Assembly (NCBI GenBank): GCA_002238825.1
Contig: MPNC01000005.1
Location: 62,001-126,000 of the forward strand
Direction of reading: 5' to 3'
Source of the DNA: SAR202 cluster bacterium bin87
GTDB taxonomy: Bacteria; Chloroflexota; Dehalococcoidia; Lucifugimonadales; UBA3495
Length of the DNA stretch: 64,000 nt
The notes below the pieces were generated by a model. The model worked only from the letters and a program-made list of their open reading frames with translations, searched no databases and was not told where the DNA came from. Made by a program: the position numbers and the translations under genes. Within the stretch, counting starts at the first letter, position 1. Every line of letters begins with the position of its first letter. This document shows positions 42,460 to 50,415 of this stretch, in pieces.

Positions 42460-43302
42460 TCAGGACGCAGTAGTCAGTGAGTAGGGTGCCAAGCGGGCGA
42501 GCATTCTCTTGGAAGGGTTTGCTGAACTGTACCACCCTCTATCACGCCAACAATGGCTGTCGAGCCACGGAGTCGTTTCACCAGCGATGCCCACCAAACC
42601 GTCGTGCGGCACAAGATACCAACTGCCGTGAGCCGGGAAACAAACATAGAGATCCCTTTCCAAGAACTTGGCTTGAATGGCAACCCGTCCCGGGCATCGC
42701 ACTTTTATCGACATGTTTTCGCCTGGAACCCGAGCCAAAATTTGAGCGTCTTGCGTGCCGTAAGAAGGTGTAATGCATGTGTAGCCGTATTGCGTGAGTG
42801 CGCGGCTGGCCTGAACAACGTTGTAGGCCGTACCAGACGGTGCATTGGTCTCGGTGACAACCAAGCGTTCACGTCGATTGCGAGCTTCATCAGCGGACTC
42901 AGAGGAGACTTGATCATTTAGTTTGCCACCTCCGTACCTGGCGACGCGATACTGTTCTTTGCTCCACTTCAACTGAGCGGCCTGCTCAGCGGCTCCGATC
43001 GCCTCCAACAGACGCTCCATCGAGTCCAGAGCCCGGTCGGTTTCGTCGTCGTCGAAATGCCTGCTGTTATGCGCCCAGCCGTTACGAATATCCCTGATTT
43101 CATAAAGCAGATTTTTGACCCGGTAGCCGAGAGGTCGGTGGAAGGCGTCCTCCCACCTTTCCAGCATCAACCTTATCAGAGCGGATGGGTCTGCATCGAC
43201 TTTCTGGTTCGTTTTTTCTGCTACGAAGGGTCGTAAACCGATGGCGAATATATTGAGCGCCTCGTCAATTACGTGTCGGTTGTTCGAGTTCCTGGAAACC
43301 AT
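42460..43302 (-). CDS. Swt1-like HEPN protein with a C-terminal domain of unknown function
   Basis: A 280-residue protein. Residues 10-105 resemble a Swt1-type HEPN domain (VIDEALNIFAIGLRPFVAE, IRDIRNGWAHNSRHF) with an intact RX4H RNase motif, Arg73 to His78. The C-terminal 120 residues (NVVQASRALTQYGYTCI, ERDLYVCFPAHGSWYLVPHDG) look like a separate alpha/beta domain, similar in style to group-I-intron-associated PD-(D/E)XK proteins, though catalytic residues cannot be assigned. The base composition is less GC-rich than its neighbours. It could be a defence or toxin-like RNase. Confidence 0.65.
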   Translation of the reverse strand: MVSRNSNNRHVIDEALNIFAIGLRPFVAEKTNQKVDADPSALIRLMLERWEDAFHRPLGYRVKNLLYEIRDIRNGWAHNSRHFDDDETDRALDSMERLLEAIGAAEQAAQLKWSKEQYRVARYGGGKLNDQVSSESADEARNRRERLVVTETNAPSGTAYNVVQASRALTQYGYTCITPSYGTQDAQILARVPGENMSIKVRCPGRVAIQAKFLERDLYVCFPAHGSWYLVPHDGLVGIAGETTPWLDSHCWRDRGWYSSANPSKRMLARLAPYSLTTAS

Positions 43303-43353
43303 TGCTGTTCGCCACCTACCCTAGCGCCGCGGTCCTTTTGCGGTTCACCCCTA

Positions 43354-43362
43354 TGTTACACT
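43354..43362 (+). promoter_or_regulatory. Extended -10 of the Xsc-like gene
   Basis: TGTTACACT, 35 bases before the start at 43398; a weak -35. Confidence 0.4.
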
Positions 43363-43397
43363 TCCGGTCGATTTACGCACAAAAGGAGCGTTTGGCC

Positions 43398-45095
43398 ATG
43401 GCCCAACGGATGAACGCAGGTGAGGCAGTCATTGAACTGCTGCGGCAGGAAGGGGTGAGCAAGATCTTCGGGATCGTGGGCTCGTCCTTCCTCGACGTGC
43501 TGGATCCGCTTTACGACCGCGACGACATCGAGTTCGTAGGGGTGCGGCACGAGCAGGGAGCAGCGTTGATGGCGGACGGCTACAGCCGCATTGCCGGCGC
43601 GCCGTCGGTGTGCCTGGTCACCAACGGTCCTGGTGTGCTGAACCTTACCTATGGCATCGGATCGGCGTACGTGGCCCACTCGCCGGTGGTGGTGCTGGCG
43701 CCGTCAGCGTCGCGGGACCATCAGCACCTGGACTCGACTCAGGAATTCGACCAGGTAGCGCTGTTCGAGCCAATCACCAAGGCGAGTTTCTCCATCAACA
43801 AGATCGAACGGCTGCCGGACGCGCTACGACAGGCGTTCCGGATCGCCACTTCGGGCAAGATGGGCCCGGTGCTGGTGGACATTCCGCGGGACCTGCTGCC
43901 GGGGGCCGAAGTGGACATCGACCTGATGGCGCCAACGGCGTACCGGACCGGGCAGGGTCATTCACGGGGAGACCGCGCGCAAGTCGAGGCGGCGGCACAG
44001 GAGATACTGGGAGCGAAGCGGCCGGTGATCGTGGCCGGCGGCGGCGTGGAATGGAGCCTGGCTGACGCGGCCGTCGCACGGCTCTCCGAGTTGACGGGCG
44101 CGCCCATCGTGACCTCCTACGGCCGCGCCGACGCGGTGCCCAACGACCATCCCAACTACCTGGGTCATCTGGGCCGGCTGGGAGCCCAGGAAGCCATCGA
44201 CGCCGTGCGGAACGCTGACGTGGTCGTTGCAGCGGGAACCCGGCTGGGTCAGTCCACAACGTTCTTCGACCATAGGTTCCTACCTGCCGACGCCCGGATC
44301 GTGCATATCGAGATCGACCCCAAGGAGATTGGGCGGATCTACCCGATTGCGGTGGGCGTCGAAGGCGACGTGGGCGCGGTTGTGGACGAGATCAACGGCA
44401 TCGTGGCGGCGGCCGAACTGCGGCCTGACCCCGAGTGGACCCGGCGGGTGGCCGGCTGGAACGCGGCGCGAGCGGCACGCCTCGCAGCAGAGGGCGAGTT
44501 GACCGGAGACTACATCAAACCCCAGCGGGTGTACGCCGAGTTGCGCAAGGTGATGCCTCGGGACGCCATCGTCGCGCTGGACGCTGGGCTGGCGCCGAAC
44601 TTCGGTCAGGACCGGTTGAACTACTACCAGCCGCGCAGCCTGATTATGGCACTGGACCTGGGCGGGTTGGGGTTCAGCTTCCCTGCGTCGATAGGCGCGA
44701 ACTTCGCGGCGCCGGAGCGGCCCGTGGTGAACTTCAACGGCGACGGCGGCTTCCTCTTTAACGCCCAAGAGTTCGAGACGGCGGTGCGATACGGGTTGAA
44801 GAACATATCGGTGGTGATGAACAACGACTGTTGGGGATCCGAGAAGGCCTACCAGAAGTACGCGTTCAACGAACGGTACGTGGGCGCGGACACGGTGAAC
44901 CCGCGGTTCGACAAGTACGCGGAGTTGTTCGGCGGGACTGGATTTTATGTCGACCGGCCGGAGGACATCGCGGACGCCTTCGCGCAGGCGCTGGCGGTGG
45001 ACGGGCCGAGCATCATCGAGATACCCACCGACCCGGACGAGATGCCCAGGCCGGCGCGGCTGGCGGAAGTCCAGTCGCCGAGCTCCGGCGGATAG
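43398..45095 (+). CDS. TPP enzyme of the acetolactate synthase/Xsc group
   Basis: This 565-residue protein has all three TPP-enzyme domains. IFGIVGSSFLDVLDP, RHEQGAALMADGY (cofactor Glu), QEFDQVALFEPITK, and the C-terminal FNGDGGFLFN followed by NNDCWGSEKAYQ and NERYVGADTV resemble sulfoacetaldehyde acetyltransferase (Xsc) more than acetolactate synthase. Xsc converts sulfoacetaldehyde plus phosphate to acetyl phosphate and sulfite. No pta gene lies beside it, so the call stays at family level. AAAGGAG precedes the ATG at 43398. Confidence 0.8.
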   Translation: MAQRMNAGEAVIELLRQEGVSKIFGIVGSSFLDVLDPLYDRDDIEFVGVRHEQGAALMADGYSRIAGAPSVCLVTNGPGVLNLTYGIGSAYVAHSPVVVLAPSASRDHQHLDSTQEFDQVALFEPITKASFSINKIERLPDALRQAFRIATSGKMGPVLVDIPRDLLPGAEVDIDLMAPTAYRTGQGHSRGDRAQVEAAAQEILGAKRPVIVAGGGVEWSLADAAVARLSELTGAPIVTSYGRADAVPNDHPNYLGHLGRLGAQEAIDAVRNADVVVAAGTRLGQSTTFFDHRFLPADARIVHIEIDPKEIGRIYPIAVGVEGDVGAVVDEINGIVAAAELRPDPEWTRRVAGWNAARAARLAAEGELTGDYIKPQRVYAELRKVMPRDAIVALDAGLAPNFGQDRLNYYQPRSLIMALDLGGLGFSFPASIGANFAAPERPVVNFNGDGGFLFNAQEFETAVRYGLKNISVVMNNDCWGSEKAYQKYAFNERYVGADTVNPRFDKYAELFGGTGFYVDRPEDIADAFAQALAVDGPSIIEIPTDPDEMPRPARLAEVQSPSSGG

Positions 45096-45100
45096 CGGTT

Positions 45101-45439
45101 ATGGCCACCAACGAAATCATCAAGCCGACGGACGTTGACATCACCGGCAGCTCGATCATCATCAACTGGGACGACGGGCACCGCGGGATCTACCCGCACC
45201 GCATGCTGCGGCTGCGGTGTCCGTGCGCCTCATGTGTGGAAGAGATGACGGGCCGGGCGCTGTTGAATCCGGACACGGTGCCCCAGGACGTGCGGGCGCT
45301 GGACCAAATGGCGGTGGGACAATATGCGCTCCAGTTTCTGTGGAGCGACGCCCACTACACCGGGATATACACCTACCGTTCCCTCAGGGCAGCCTGCACG
45401 TGCATTCCGTGCAACGAGGCCAGGGCCAGGCAACCCTAA
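45101..45439 (+). CDS. DUF971-domain protein
   Basis: A 112-residue protein matching DUF971, the domain also found at the N-terminus of gamma-butyrobetaine hydroxylase: IIINWDDGHRGIYPHRMLR, LRCPCASCVEEMTG and the Cys-rich end ACTCIPCNEAR. The Cys residues suggest a metal site. It begins five bases after the Xsc-like gene, so it is probably in the same operon. Its stop overlaps the convergent FmdB-like gene by four bases. Confidence 0.88.
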   Translation: MATNEIIKPTDVDITGSSIIINWDDGHRGIYPHRMLRLRCPCASCVEEMTGRALLNPDTVPQDVRALDQMAVGQYALQFLWSDAHYTGIYTYRSLRAACTCIPCNEARARQP

Positions 45440-45693
45440 CCAGCCGGCTGCCCAGCGTCGGGTTGCTGCGTTTCCCCAACTGTTTCGGAGCGATTGCCGC
45501 GGAAGGTCTGTCCGGGACGGTTCTTCAGTTTGGGCGCGGTGAACGTGTCGGACTTGAACGAGAAATTTGAGATCTGCCGCGTAGCAGGCTTGCCACACAC
45601 TTTGCAATTCATGGGGTCGTCGGCGCGGGAAACCGGGCGAATGGATTCGAACTCGGCGCCGCAGTCGGAGCACCGGTACTCGTAGATTGGCAT
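45436..45693 (-). CDS. FmdB-family zinc-ribbon protein
   Basis: An 85-residue protein beginning MPIYEYRCSDCGAEFE with a second Cys pair in NCKVCGKP, a typical FmdB zinc ribbon, followed by a basic disordered tail. FmdB proteins are small putative regulators or folding factors. GGGAGGTG precedes the start and a TATAAT lies upstream. Confidence 0.92.
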   Translation of the reverse strand: MPIYEYRCSDCGAEFESIRPVSRADDPMNCKVCGKPATRQISNFSFKSDTFTAPKLKNRPGQTFRGNRSETVGETQQPDAGQPAG

Positions 45694-45711
45694 AGACACC
45701 TCCCAACCAGG

Positions 45712-45717
45712 ATTATA
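45712..45717 (-). promoter_or_regulatory. -10 of the FmdB-like gene
   Basis: A perfect TATAAT on the minus strand, 19 bases before the start. No convincing -35. Confidence 0.45.
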
Positions 45718-45756
45718 TCCTAACGCAATTTTACGGCAGCAATTGAGGACGAAAGC

Positions 45757-46887
45757 ATGAGCGACCAAACAGCGGACGTAGTCATCATCGGCGGAGGAGC
45801 GGCAGGATGCGCGGCCGCCTATTACCTGGCGTCCAACGGGGTGAAAGCCACCATCATTGAACGGGAGGGTGTAGCCAGCCACGCCTCGGGATACAACGCC
45901 GGTGGGCTCAATCCTTTGGAAGGACACGGTTGGCCGGATCCTCTAATGCCGATGGCGCTGCAATCCTTTGCTCTGCACAAGGAGTTGTGGGACGCGCTGC
46001 CGGCGGAGACGGGCATCGACTACAACGGCCGGATCATGTCGATCCTCAAGGTCGCCCTGGACCCCGAGGACCTGGACGACCTGCGCGCTACATTGGAAAC
46101 CTTCAACAGCGCGCCGGAGCCGGGATTCTCCGCGGAATGGCTGGAGCGCGAGGACGTGCTCGCCCTGGAACCGCGCATCACTCCGGAGGTCATCGCCGGA
46201 ATCCGGGCGGTGGGCAATGGGGCATTGGATGGGCTGGAATTCACGCAGGCGCTGGCCGCCGGGGCGGAGAAACTGGGCGCGACGGTGGTCGCCGGTAGCG
46301 CCGTTGGGTTCCGATTGGGCAACGGAAAGGTGGAGGCCGTGGTAACCAACGACGGCGAAATCGCCTGCGGTGCGGTGCTGATCGCGGCAGGACCGTGGTG
46401 CCGGACGGCCGAGCAATGGCTGGACATCGCGATACCGGTGGATCCGCTGAAAGGGCAGATCATCCGCGTACGGCCGGACGGCCCCGGCCTGGACTATGAG
46501 TTGATCGGTGGCGGCAGTTCGATGTACGCGAAGCCCGACGGACTGATCTGGTGCGGGGCGACCGAAGAGGAAGTGGGTTTCGATCTGTCACTGACCGACG
46601 AGGCGCGGAACGACATCATGCGCCGGGCGACGCGGTTGATGCCGGCGCTGAGCAGTGCGGAGCAGGTTCTGCACACGGCGTGCCTGCGGCCGGTTACGCC
46701 GGACTGGCTGCCCATCGTGGGACAGGCCCCGGGCTGGGACAACGTCTACATCTGCGCCGGCGGCCAGAAGAAGGGCATCCTGCTGGGTCCGGCCATGGGC
46801 AAGGGGATAGCGGAGATCATGGCGTCCGGCGGCACCGAGATCAGCCTACAGGGGTGTGACCCGGGGCGATTCGCCGGCTCCAGATAA
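45757..46887 (+). CDS. FAD-dependent amine/amino-acid oxidoreductase (DAO family)
   Basis: A 376-residue flavoprotein: ADVVIIGGGAAGCAAAYYLAS is the FAD Rossmann motif, SGYNAGGLNP follows, and RPVTPDWLPIVGQAPG and AGGQKKGILLGPAMG form the C-terminal FAD and substrate sites, as in sarcosine oxidase, glycine oxidase and D-amino-acid dehydrogenases. GAGGA precedes the start. The substrate is unknown. Confidence 0.9.
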   Translation: MSDQTADVVIIGGGAAGCAAAYYLASNGVKATIIEREGVASHASGYNAGGLNPLEGHGWPDPLMPMALQSFALHKELWDALPAETGIDYNGRIMSILKVALDPEDLDDLRATLETFNSAPEPGFSAEWLEREDVLALEPRITPEVIAGIRAVGNGALDGLEFTQALAAGAEKLGATVVAGSAVGFRLGNGKVEAVVTNDGEIACGAVLIAAGPWCRTAEQWLDIAIPVDPLKGQIIRVRPDGPGLDYELIGGGSSMYAKPDGLIWCGATEEEVGFDLSLTDEARNDIMRRATRLMPALSSAEQVLHTACLRPVTPDWLPIVGQAPGWDNVYICAGGQKKGILLGPAMGKGIAEIMASGGTEISLQGCDPGRFAGSR

Positions 46888-46913
46888 GTGCCCGTGCGGC
46901 ATCGACCAGTGCC

Positions 46914-47423
46914 ATGAGGCGGGCCGAGATTGAATGGGACCAATGGGAAGAACGCACCGGCATTCTCAACATACCGACCAGGCTGATCCGGTGGTTTTCG
47001 GGTACCTTCACGACGGTTTGGCTTATACTGATTGGCATAAGCAGCTACAACAGTGTCACGACCCTGCGCGGCGAAAGTTGGGACGCACAGGCCGTTGGCA
47101 TCATCACAGCCGGCGCTACCAACATCGGCTTCGCGCTTCCCGTGGCGTACGTGCTGACGGAGGTCATCGACATGGTATTCGGGACGTGGTACCGGCAACG
47201 GACCCGCGCAAGGGCCCGTGCGGAAGGCCTCGAAGAGGGGCGGAAAGCAGGGGTGGAACAGGGCAGGGAGGCGGGCCTGGAAGCAGGCAAGAAAGCGGGG
47301 ATGCACGAGCAGCACGAACGCTGGATTCAATGGCTTGATCGGCGGCGGCAGGCGGAAGAAAACGGTCTGCCATTCGACGAGCCACCACCAGGACTGAATG
47401 GTGAACACCCAACCGAGGAGTAG
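46914..47423 (+). CDS. Small membrane protein with a Gly/Ala/Glu coiled-coil-like tail
   Basis: The 169-residue product has two membrane helices (TVWLILIGISSY and GFALPVAYVLTEVIDMVF). The cytoplasmic tail contains short repeats of the type EGRKAGVEQGREAG and LEAGKKAG, in which Gly recurs every four residues, and a Pro-rich end. Such repeats form helical extensions in many uncharacterised membrane proteins. It is followed four bases later by the double CoA-transferase gene, so the two may share a transcript. I do not recognise a function. Confidence 0.65.
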   Translation: MRRAEIEWDQWEERTGILNIPTRLIRWFSGTFTTVWLILIGISSYNSVTTLRGESWDAQAVGIITAGATNIGFALPVAYVLTEVIDMVFGTWYRQRTRARARAEGLEEGRKAGVEQGREAGLEAGKKAGMHEQHERWIQWLDRRRQAEENGLPFDEPPPGLNGEHPTEE

Positions 47424-47427
47424 ATAG

Positions 47428-49710
47428 ATGACTACCAACGGCACTGCAGGCGCTTTGCGAGACATCCACGTGGTGGAATTCGGGCAGTACGTGCCCGGGC
47501 CGATGCTGGGGATGCTGCTGGCCGATCAGGGCGCGCACGTGATCAAGATCGAGCGGCCGGGCGGAGATCCCGCGCGGTCGGAGCCGGCATTCGCCACGTG
47601 GAACCGTGGCAAGCGATCGGTAACGCTGGATCTGAAGACCGACACCGGGCGGCAAAACGCGCGACGGCTGGTCGCCAATGCCGACGTGGTCATCGAAAAT
47701 TTCCGACCGGGAGTCGCCGACCGGTTGGGCGTCGGGTACGAAGAGCTGTCGGCAAACAACCAGCGGCTGATCTACTGTTCGCTGCCGGGATACGGCGAGG
47801 AACATCCCAGCCGCAACGAGCCGGGCTGGGATCCCGTCATCAGCGCGGAGACCGGCTTCTACCCCGAAACTACGGAAAGCGACGGGGAGCCGCTGTTCAC
47901 GCCACTGCCCATTGCCAGCACCTTTTCCGCGTTGCTGGGGTCGGTGTCCGTCGCCATGGCAATCAACGCGCGGGACAAGTCGGGCAAGGGGCAGCGGATT
48001 GAGGTTCCGCTGCACTCCGCGATGTTTACGGCGATGGGCAGCCGGATCATCAAGTTCAACAGCTACGAGTACGTTGACCTGTTCGACTTTCCGCGCACGG
48101 TGATGTCCCATCCCTATCAGTGCGCCGACGGCCGGTGGGTGTACCACCACGGCATGTTCGAGCGGTTCGCGCGGCAGACGCTGACGGCGGCGGGCAAGAC
48201 GGAATGGATCGAAGAGGCCACGTCGCTGTTCGGCCGGCCGGTGGACGCGGACACGCTGGCGTTCTGGCAGGACCGGTTCGCGGAAATGTTCAAGGAGCGG
48301 ACGGCGTGGCAGTGGGAGGCCGACATCAACGCGCAAGGTGGGGCCTGCACAGTGTGCAAGACCGTGGACGAGTGGCTGGTTCACGAGCACGCCGTTGACG
48401 CGAAGATGGTGGCGGAGGTCGAGGATGCCGAGCAGGGCATGATGAAGCAGCCGGGCGTGCAGGTGCGGCTCCGCGGAACCCCTGGCGCGATACAGGGTCG
48501 CGCGCCCAAGCTGGGCGAGCATACCGACGAGGTTTTGGCGGAGTTGGAGAGCACGCCAGCACGGCCGGCCCCCAGCAACGGACACGGTGACGTGATGTCC
48601 GCGCTTCAGGGGGTACGGGTCCTGGACCTGTGCATCATCCTGGCGGGACCGACGTGCGGACGCACCCTGGGCGAATTCGGGGCGGACGTGATCAAGATCG
48701 ACGACCCGACCCGCATCCTGGACCCGATTGGCTACATCGACGTCAACCGGGGCAAGCGCAGCATAATGCTGAACCTGAAGACCGACGAGGGTCGCGAGGT
48801 TTTCTGGAAATTGGTCGAATCGGCCGACGTGATCGTGGAGAACAACCGCAAGTCGGCGGTGCAGCGGCTGGGCCTCGGATACGAAGAGGTCAAGAAGGTG
48901 AAGCCGGACATCGTCTACGCTTCCCTGAACGCGTTCGGATACGATGGGCCCTGGTCGGAGCGGGCCGGATGGGAGCAGTTGGCGCAGGGCACCAGCGGGA
49001 TGCAGGTGCGGCGCGGCGGACGGGACGGCAAGCCGATGCTGGCTCCCTACGCGGTGAACGACTACGGCACCGGCCTCATGGGAGCCTACGCAGTGGCCCT
49101 GGCCTTGCACGAAAGGAACCGGACCGGTAAGGGCCAGTCGGTAGACAGCGGGCTGGCGCTGACTGCCGGAATTTTGCAGTCGCCGTACTTCCTGGATTAC
49201 GAGGGATACCAACGCGAGGAAATCGAGGGAGTCGAAGCTCGCGGTTACTCGGCCCGTTCGCAGTTGTACCAGGCCGCCGACGGGTGGCTGTATATCCATT
49301 GCCCCGACGGCGGGACGTACGGGTCGCTGTTGTCGGCGCTGAATTTCCGAGACATCCACTATGACAGCGACGCGATCGCGGACGTCATCAGGGGCAACAC
49401 CATCGAGCACTGGATGCAGGAGTTACGTCCGCTGGGAGTGTCGGTTAGCCCGAACCTGACGATGGAAGACTACCGCCACGACCCGGTGGTGCGTAACGCG
49501 GGTTTCGTTGTGACGCGGGAACACACCGTATGGGGCAGCGTCGACCACTCGGGCACGACGGCGCGACTGTCCGCCACGCCACCGAGGCTGGGGCCGCCCG
49601 CTCCGTGGTTCGGGATGCATACGGATGAGATCCTGGCGGAAGCGGGCTACTCCGCAGCCGAGATTGAGGTGCTGAAAGCCTCGGGAGCGGCCGTGACACG
49701 CAGTCCATAA
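47428..49710 (+). CDS. Tandem-domain type III (CaiB/BaiF) CoA-transferase
   Basis: A 760-residue protein made of two complete CaiB/BaiF domains in one frame, roughly residues 1-375 and 390-760, joined by a Pro/Ala-rich linker. Each has its own N-terminal motif (VVEFGQYVPGPMLG and VLDLCIILAGPTCG). The Asp that forms the acyl-CoA anhydride (Asp169 of formyl-CoA transferase) is present in the second half (Asp545, AVNDYGTG) but is Ser164 in the first (IASTFSAL). Natural CoA-transferases are interlocked homodimers, so the fused chain would have one active and one structural half. It starts after GAGGAG. Confidence 0.92.
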   Translation: MTTNGTAGALRDIHVVEFGQYVPGPMLGMLLADQGAHVIKIERPGGDPARSEPAFATWNRGKRSVTLDLKTDTGRQNARRLVANADVVIENFRPGVADRLGVGYEELSANNQRLIYCSLPGYGEEHPSRNEPGWDPVISAETGFYPETTESDGEPLFTPLPIASTFSALLGSVSVAMAINARDKSGKGQRIEVPLHSAMFTAMGSRIIKFNSYEYVDLFDFPRTVMSHPYQCADGRWVYHHGMFERFARQTLTAAGKTEWIEEATSLFGRPVDADTLAFWQDRFAEMFKERTAWQWEADINAQGGACTVCKTVDEWLVHEHAVDAKMVAEVEDAEQGMMKQPGVQVRLRGTPGAIQGRAPKLGEHTDEVLAELESTPARPAPSNGHGDVMSALQGVRVLDLCIILAGPTCGRTLGEFGADVIKIDDPTRILDPIGYIDVNRGKRSIMLNLKTDEGREVFWKLVESADVIVENNRKSAVQRLGLGYEEVKKVKPDIVYASLNAFGYDGPWSERAGWEQLAQGTSGMQVRRGGRDGKPMLAPYAVNDYGTGLMGAYAVALALHERNRTGKGQSVDSGLALTAGILQSPYFLDYEGYQREEIEGVEARGYSARSQLYQAADGWLYIHCPDGGTYGSLLSALNFRDIHYDSDAIADVIRGNTIEHWMQELRPLGVSVSPNLTMEDYRHDPVVRNAGFVVTREHTVWGSVDHSGTTARLSATPPRLGPPAPWFGMHTDEILAEAGYSAAEIEVLKASGAAVTRSP

Positions 49711-49737
49711 GGGCCGATTACATACGCCGAAGGACGA

Positions 49738-49763
49738 TAGGGGCGAATGACTGTTCGCCCCTA
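49738..49763. repeat. TAGGGGCGAA inverted repeat, family A copy 3
   Basis: Arms TAGGGGCGAA (49738-49747) and TTCGCCCCTA (49754-49763) with a 6-nt loop, downstream of the CoA-transferase gene. Confidence 0.8.
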
Positions 49764-49792
49764 CGCATGATTTTGGCCAGGAGTACCTCCGG

Positions 49793-50335
49793 ATGCCGTT
49801 CACACCGTTTCACATGGGACCCGGGCTGGCAGCCAAAGCGGTTTTGGGACGTCACTTCAGCATCCCAATATACGGTTTCACGCAGGTGGCGATAGATAGC
49901 GAAGTTCTGGCTGGATATCCGTTTCGCCGAGATTTGTCGTTTCACAAGATAATGCACACGTTTGCGGGGGCTACCGCGGTAGCCACTCTCACGCTGTTTC
50001 TTTCGCGTCCGGCAATCTTGCCGTTGATGAGATGGTGGAACCGGTCCGTGCGCGCCGCACCCGGCAGCAAATGGCACATGGAGCCGAGATTGTCTCCGGT
50101 GGCGGCAGTGCTGTCAGCCTTCGGCGGAGCGTGGGGTCACGTCCTGCTGGATGCCCCCACCCACTCGCACATGGAGCCGTTGGCTCCCGTCAGACGGGGA
50201 AATCCGCTGAACGGGATGGCCTCCCAACGCCAGGTGATGGTGTGGTGCGTTGGATTGGCGGCGATTGGGGGTGTGGCAATATTGGCGCGTTCCCATCGCA
50301 AAAGGATTGGCGCCACCAGCGCGGAAAGCCGGTGA
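49793..50335 (+). CDS. DUF4184/YdjM-like membrane protein
   Basis: A 180-residue protein starting MPFTPFHMGPGLAAK, with FTQVAIDSEVLAGY, HKIMHTFAGA and a His/Asp-rich HVLLDAPTHSHME between membrane helices. This is the pattern of the putative membrane metal-dependent hydrolases (DUF4184, YdjM). No enzymatic role is proven. GGAG precedes the start. Confidence 0.75.
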   Translation: MPFTPFHMGPGLAAKAVLGRHFSIPIYGFTQVAIDSEVLAGYPFRRDLSFHKIMHTFAGATAVATLTLFLSRPAILPLMRWWNRSVRAAPGSKWHMEPRLSPVAAVLSAFGGAWGHVLLDAPTHSHMEPLAPVRRGNPLNGMASQRQVMVWCVGLAAIGGVAILARSHRKRIGATSAESR

Positions 50336-50375
50336 GCATGTTCGGGCGGCGTGAGTGCAAACCGGGCGATGTGCG

Positions 50376-50384
50376 TGCTAAACT
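50376..50384 (+). promoter_or_regulatory. Extended -10 of the cysS fusion gene
   Basis: TGCTAAACT, 31 bases before the ATG at 50416. Confidence 0.55.
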
Positions 50385-50415
50385 TGGGCCAACTGCGCCC
50401 GCCGGAGGTAGAGGT

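Noticed and set aside
47164-49410. A 748-codon open frame on the minus strand opposite the double CoA-transferase
   Set aside because: It is an antisense shadow of a GC-rich gene; the plus-strand frame has full CaiB motifs, and the antisense product has no recognisable domain.
50032-50415. An upstream extension of the cysS frame by 128 codons
   Set aside because: It overlaps the DUF4184 gene in another frame, and the CysRS alignment plus GGAGGTAGAGGT place the start at 50416.
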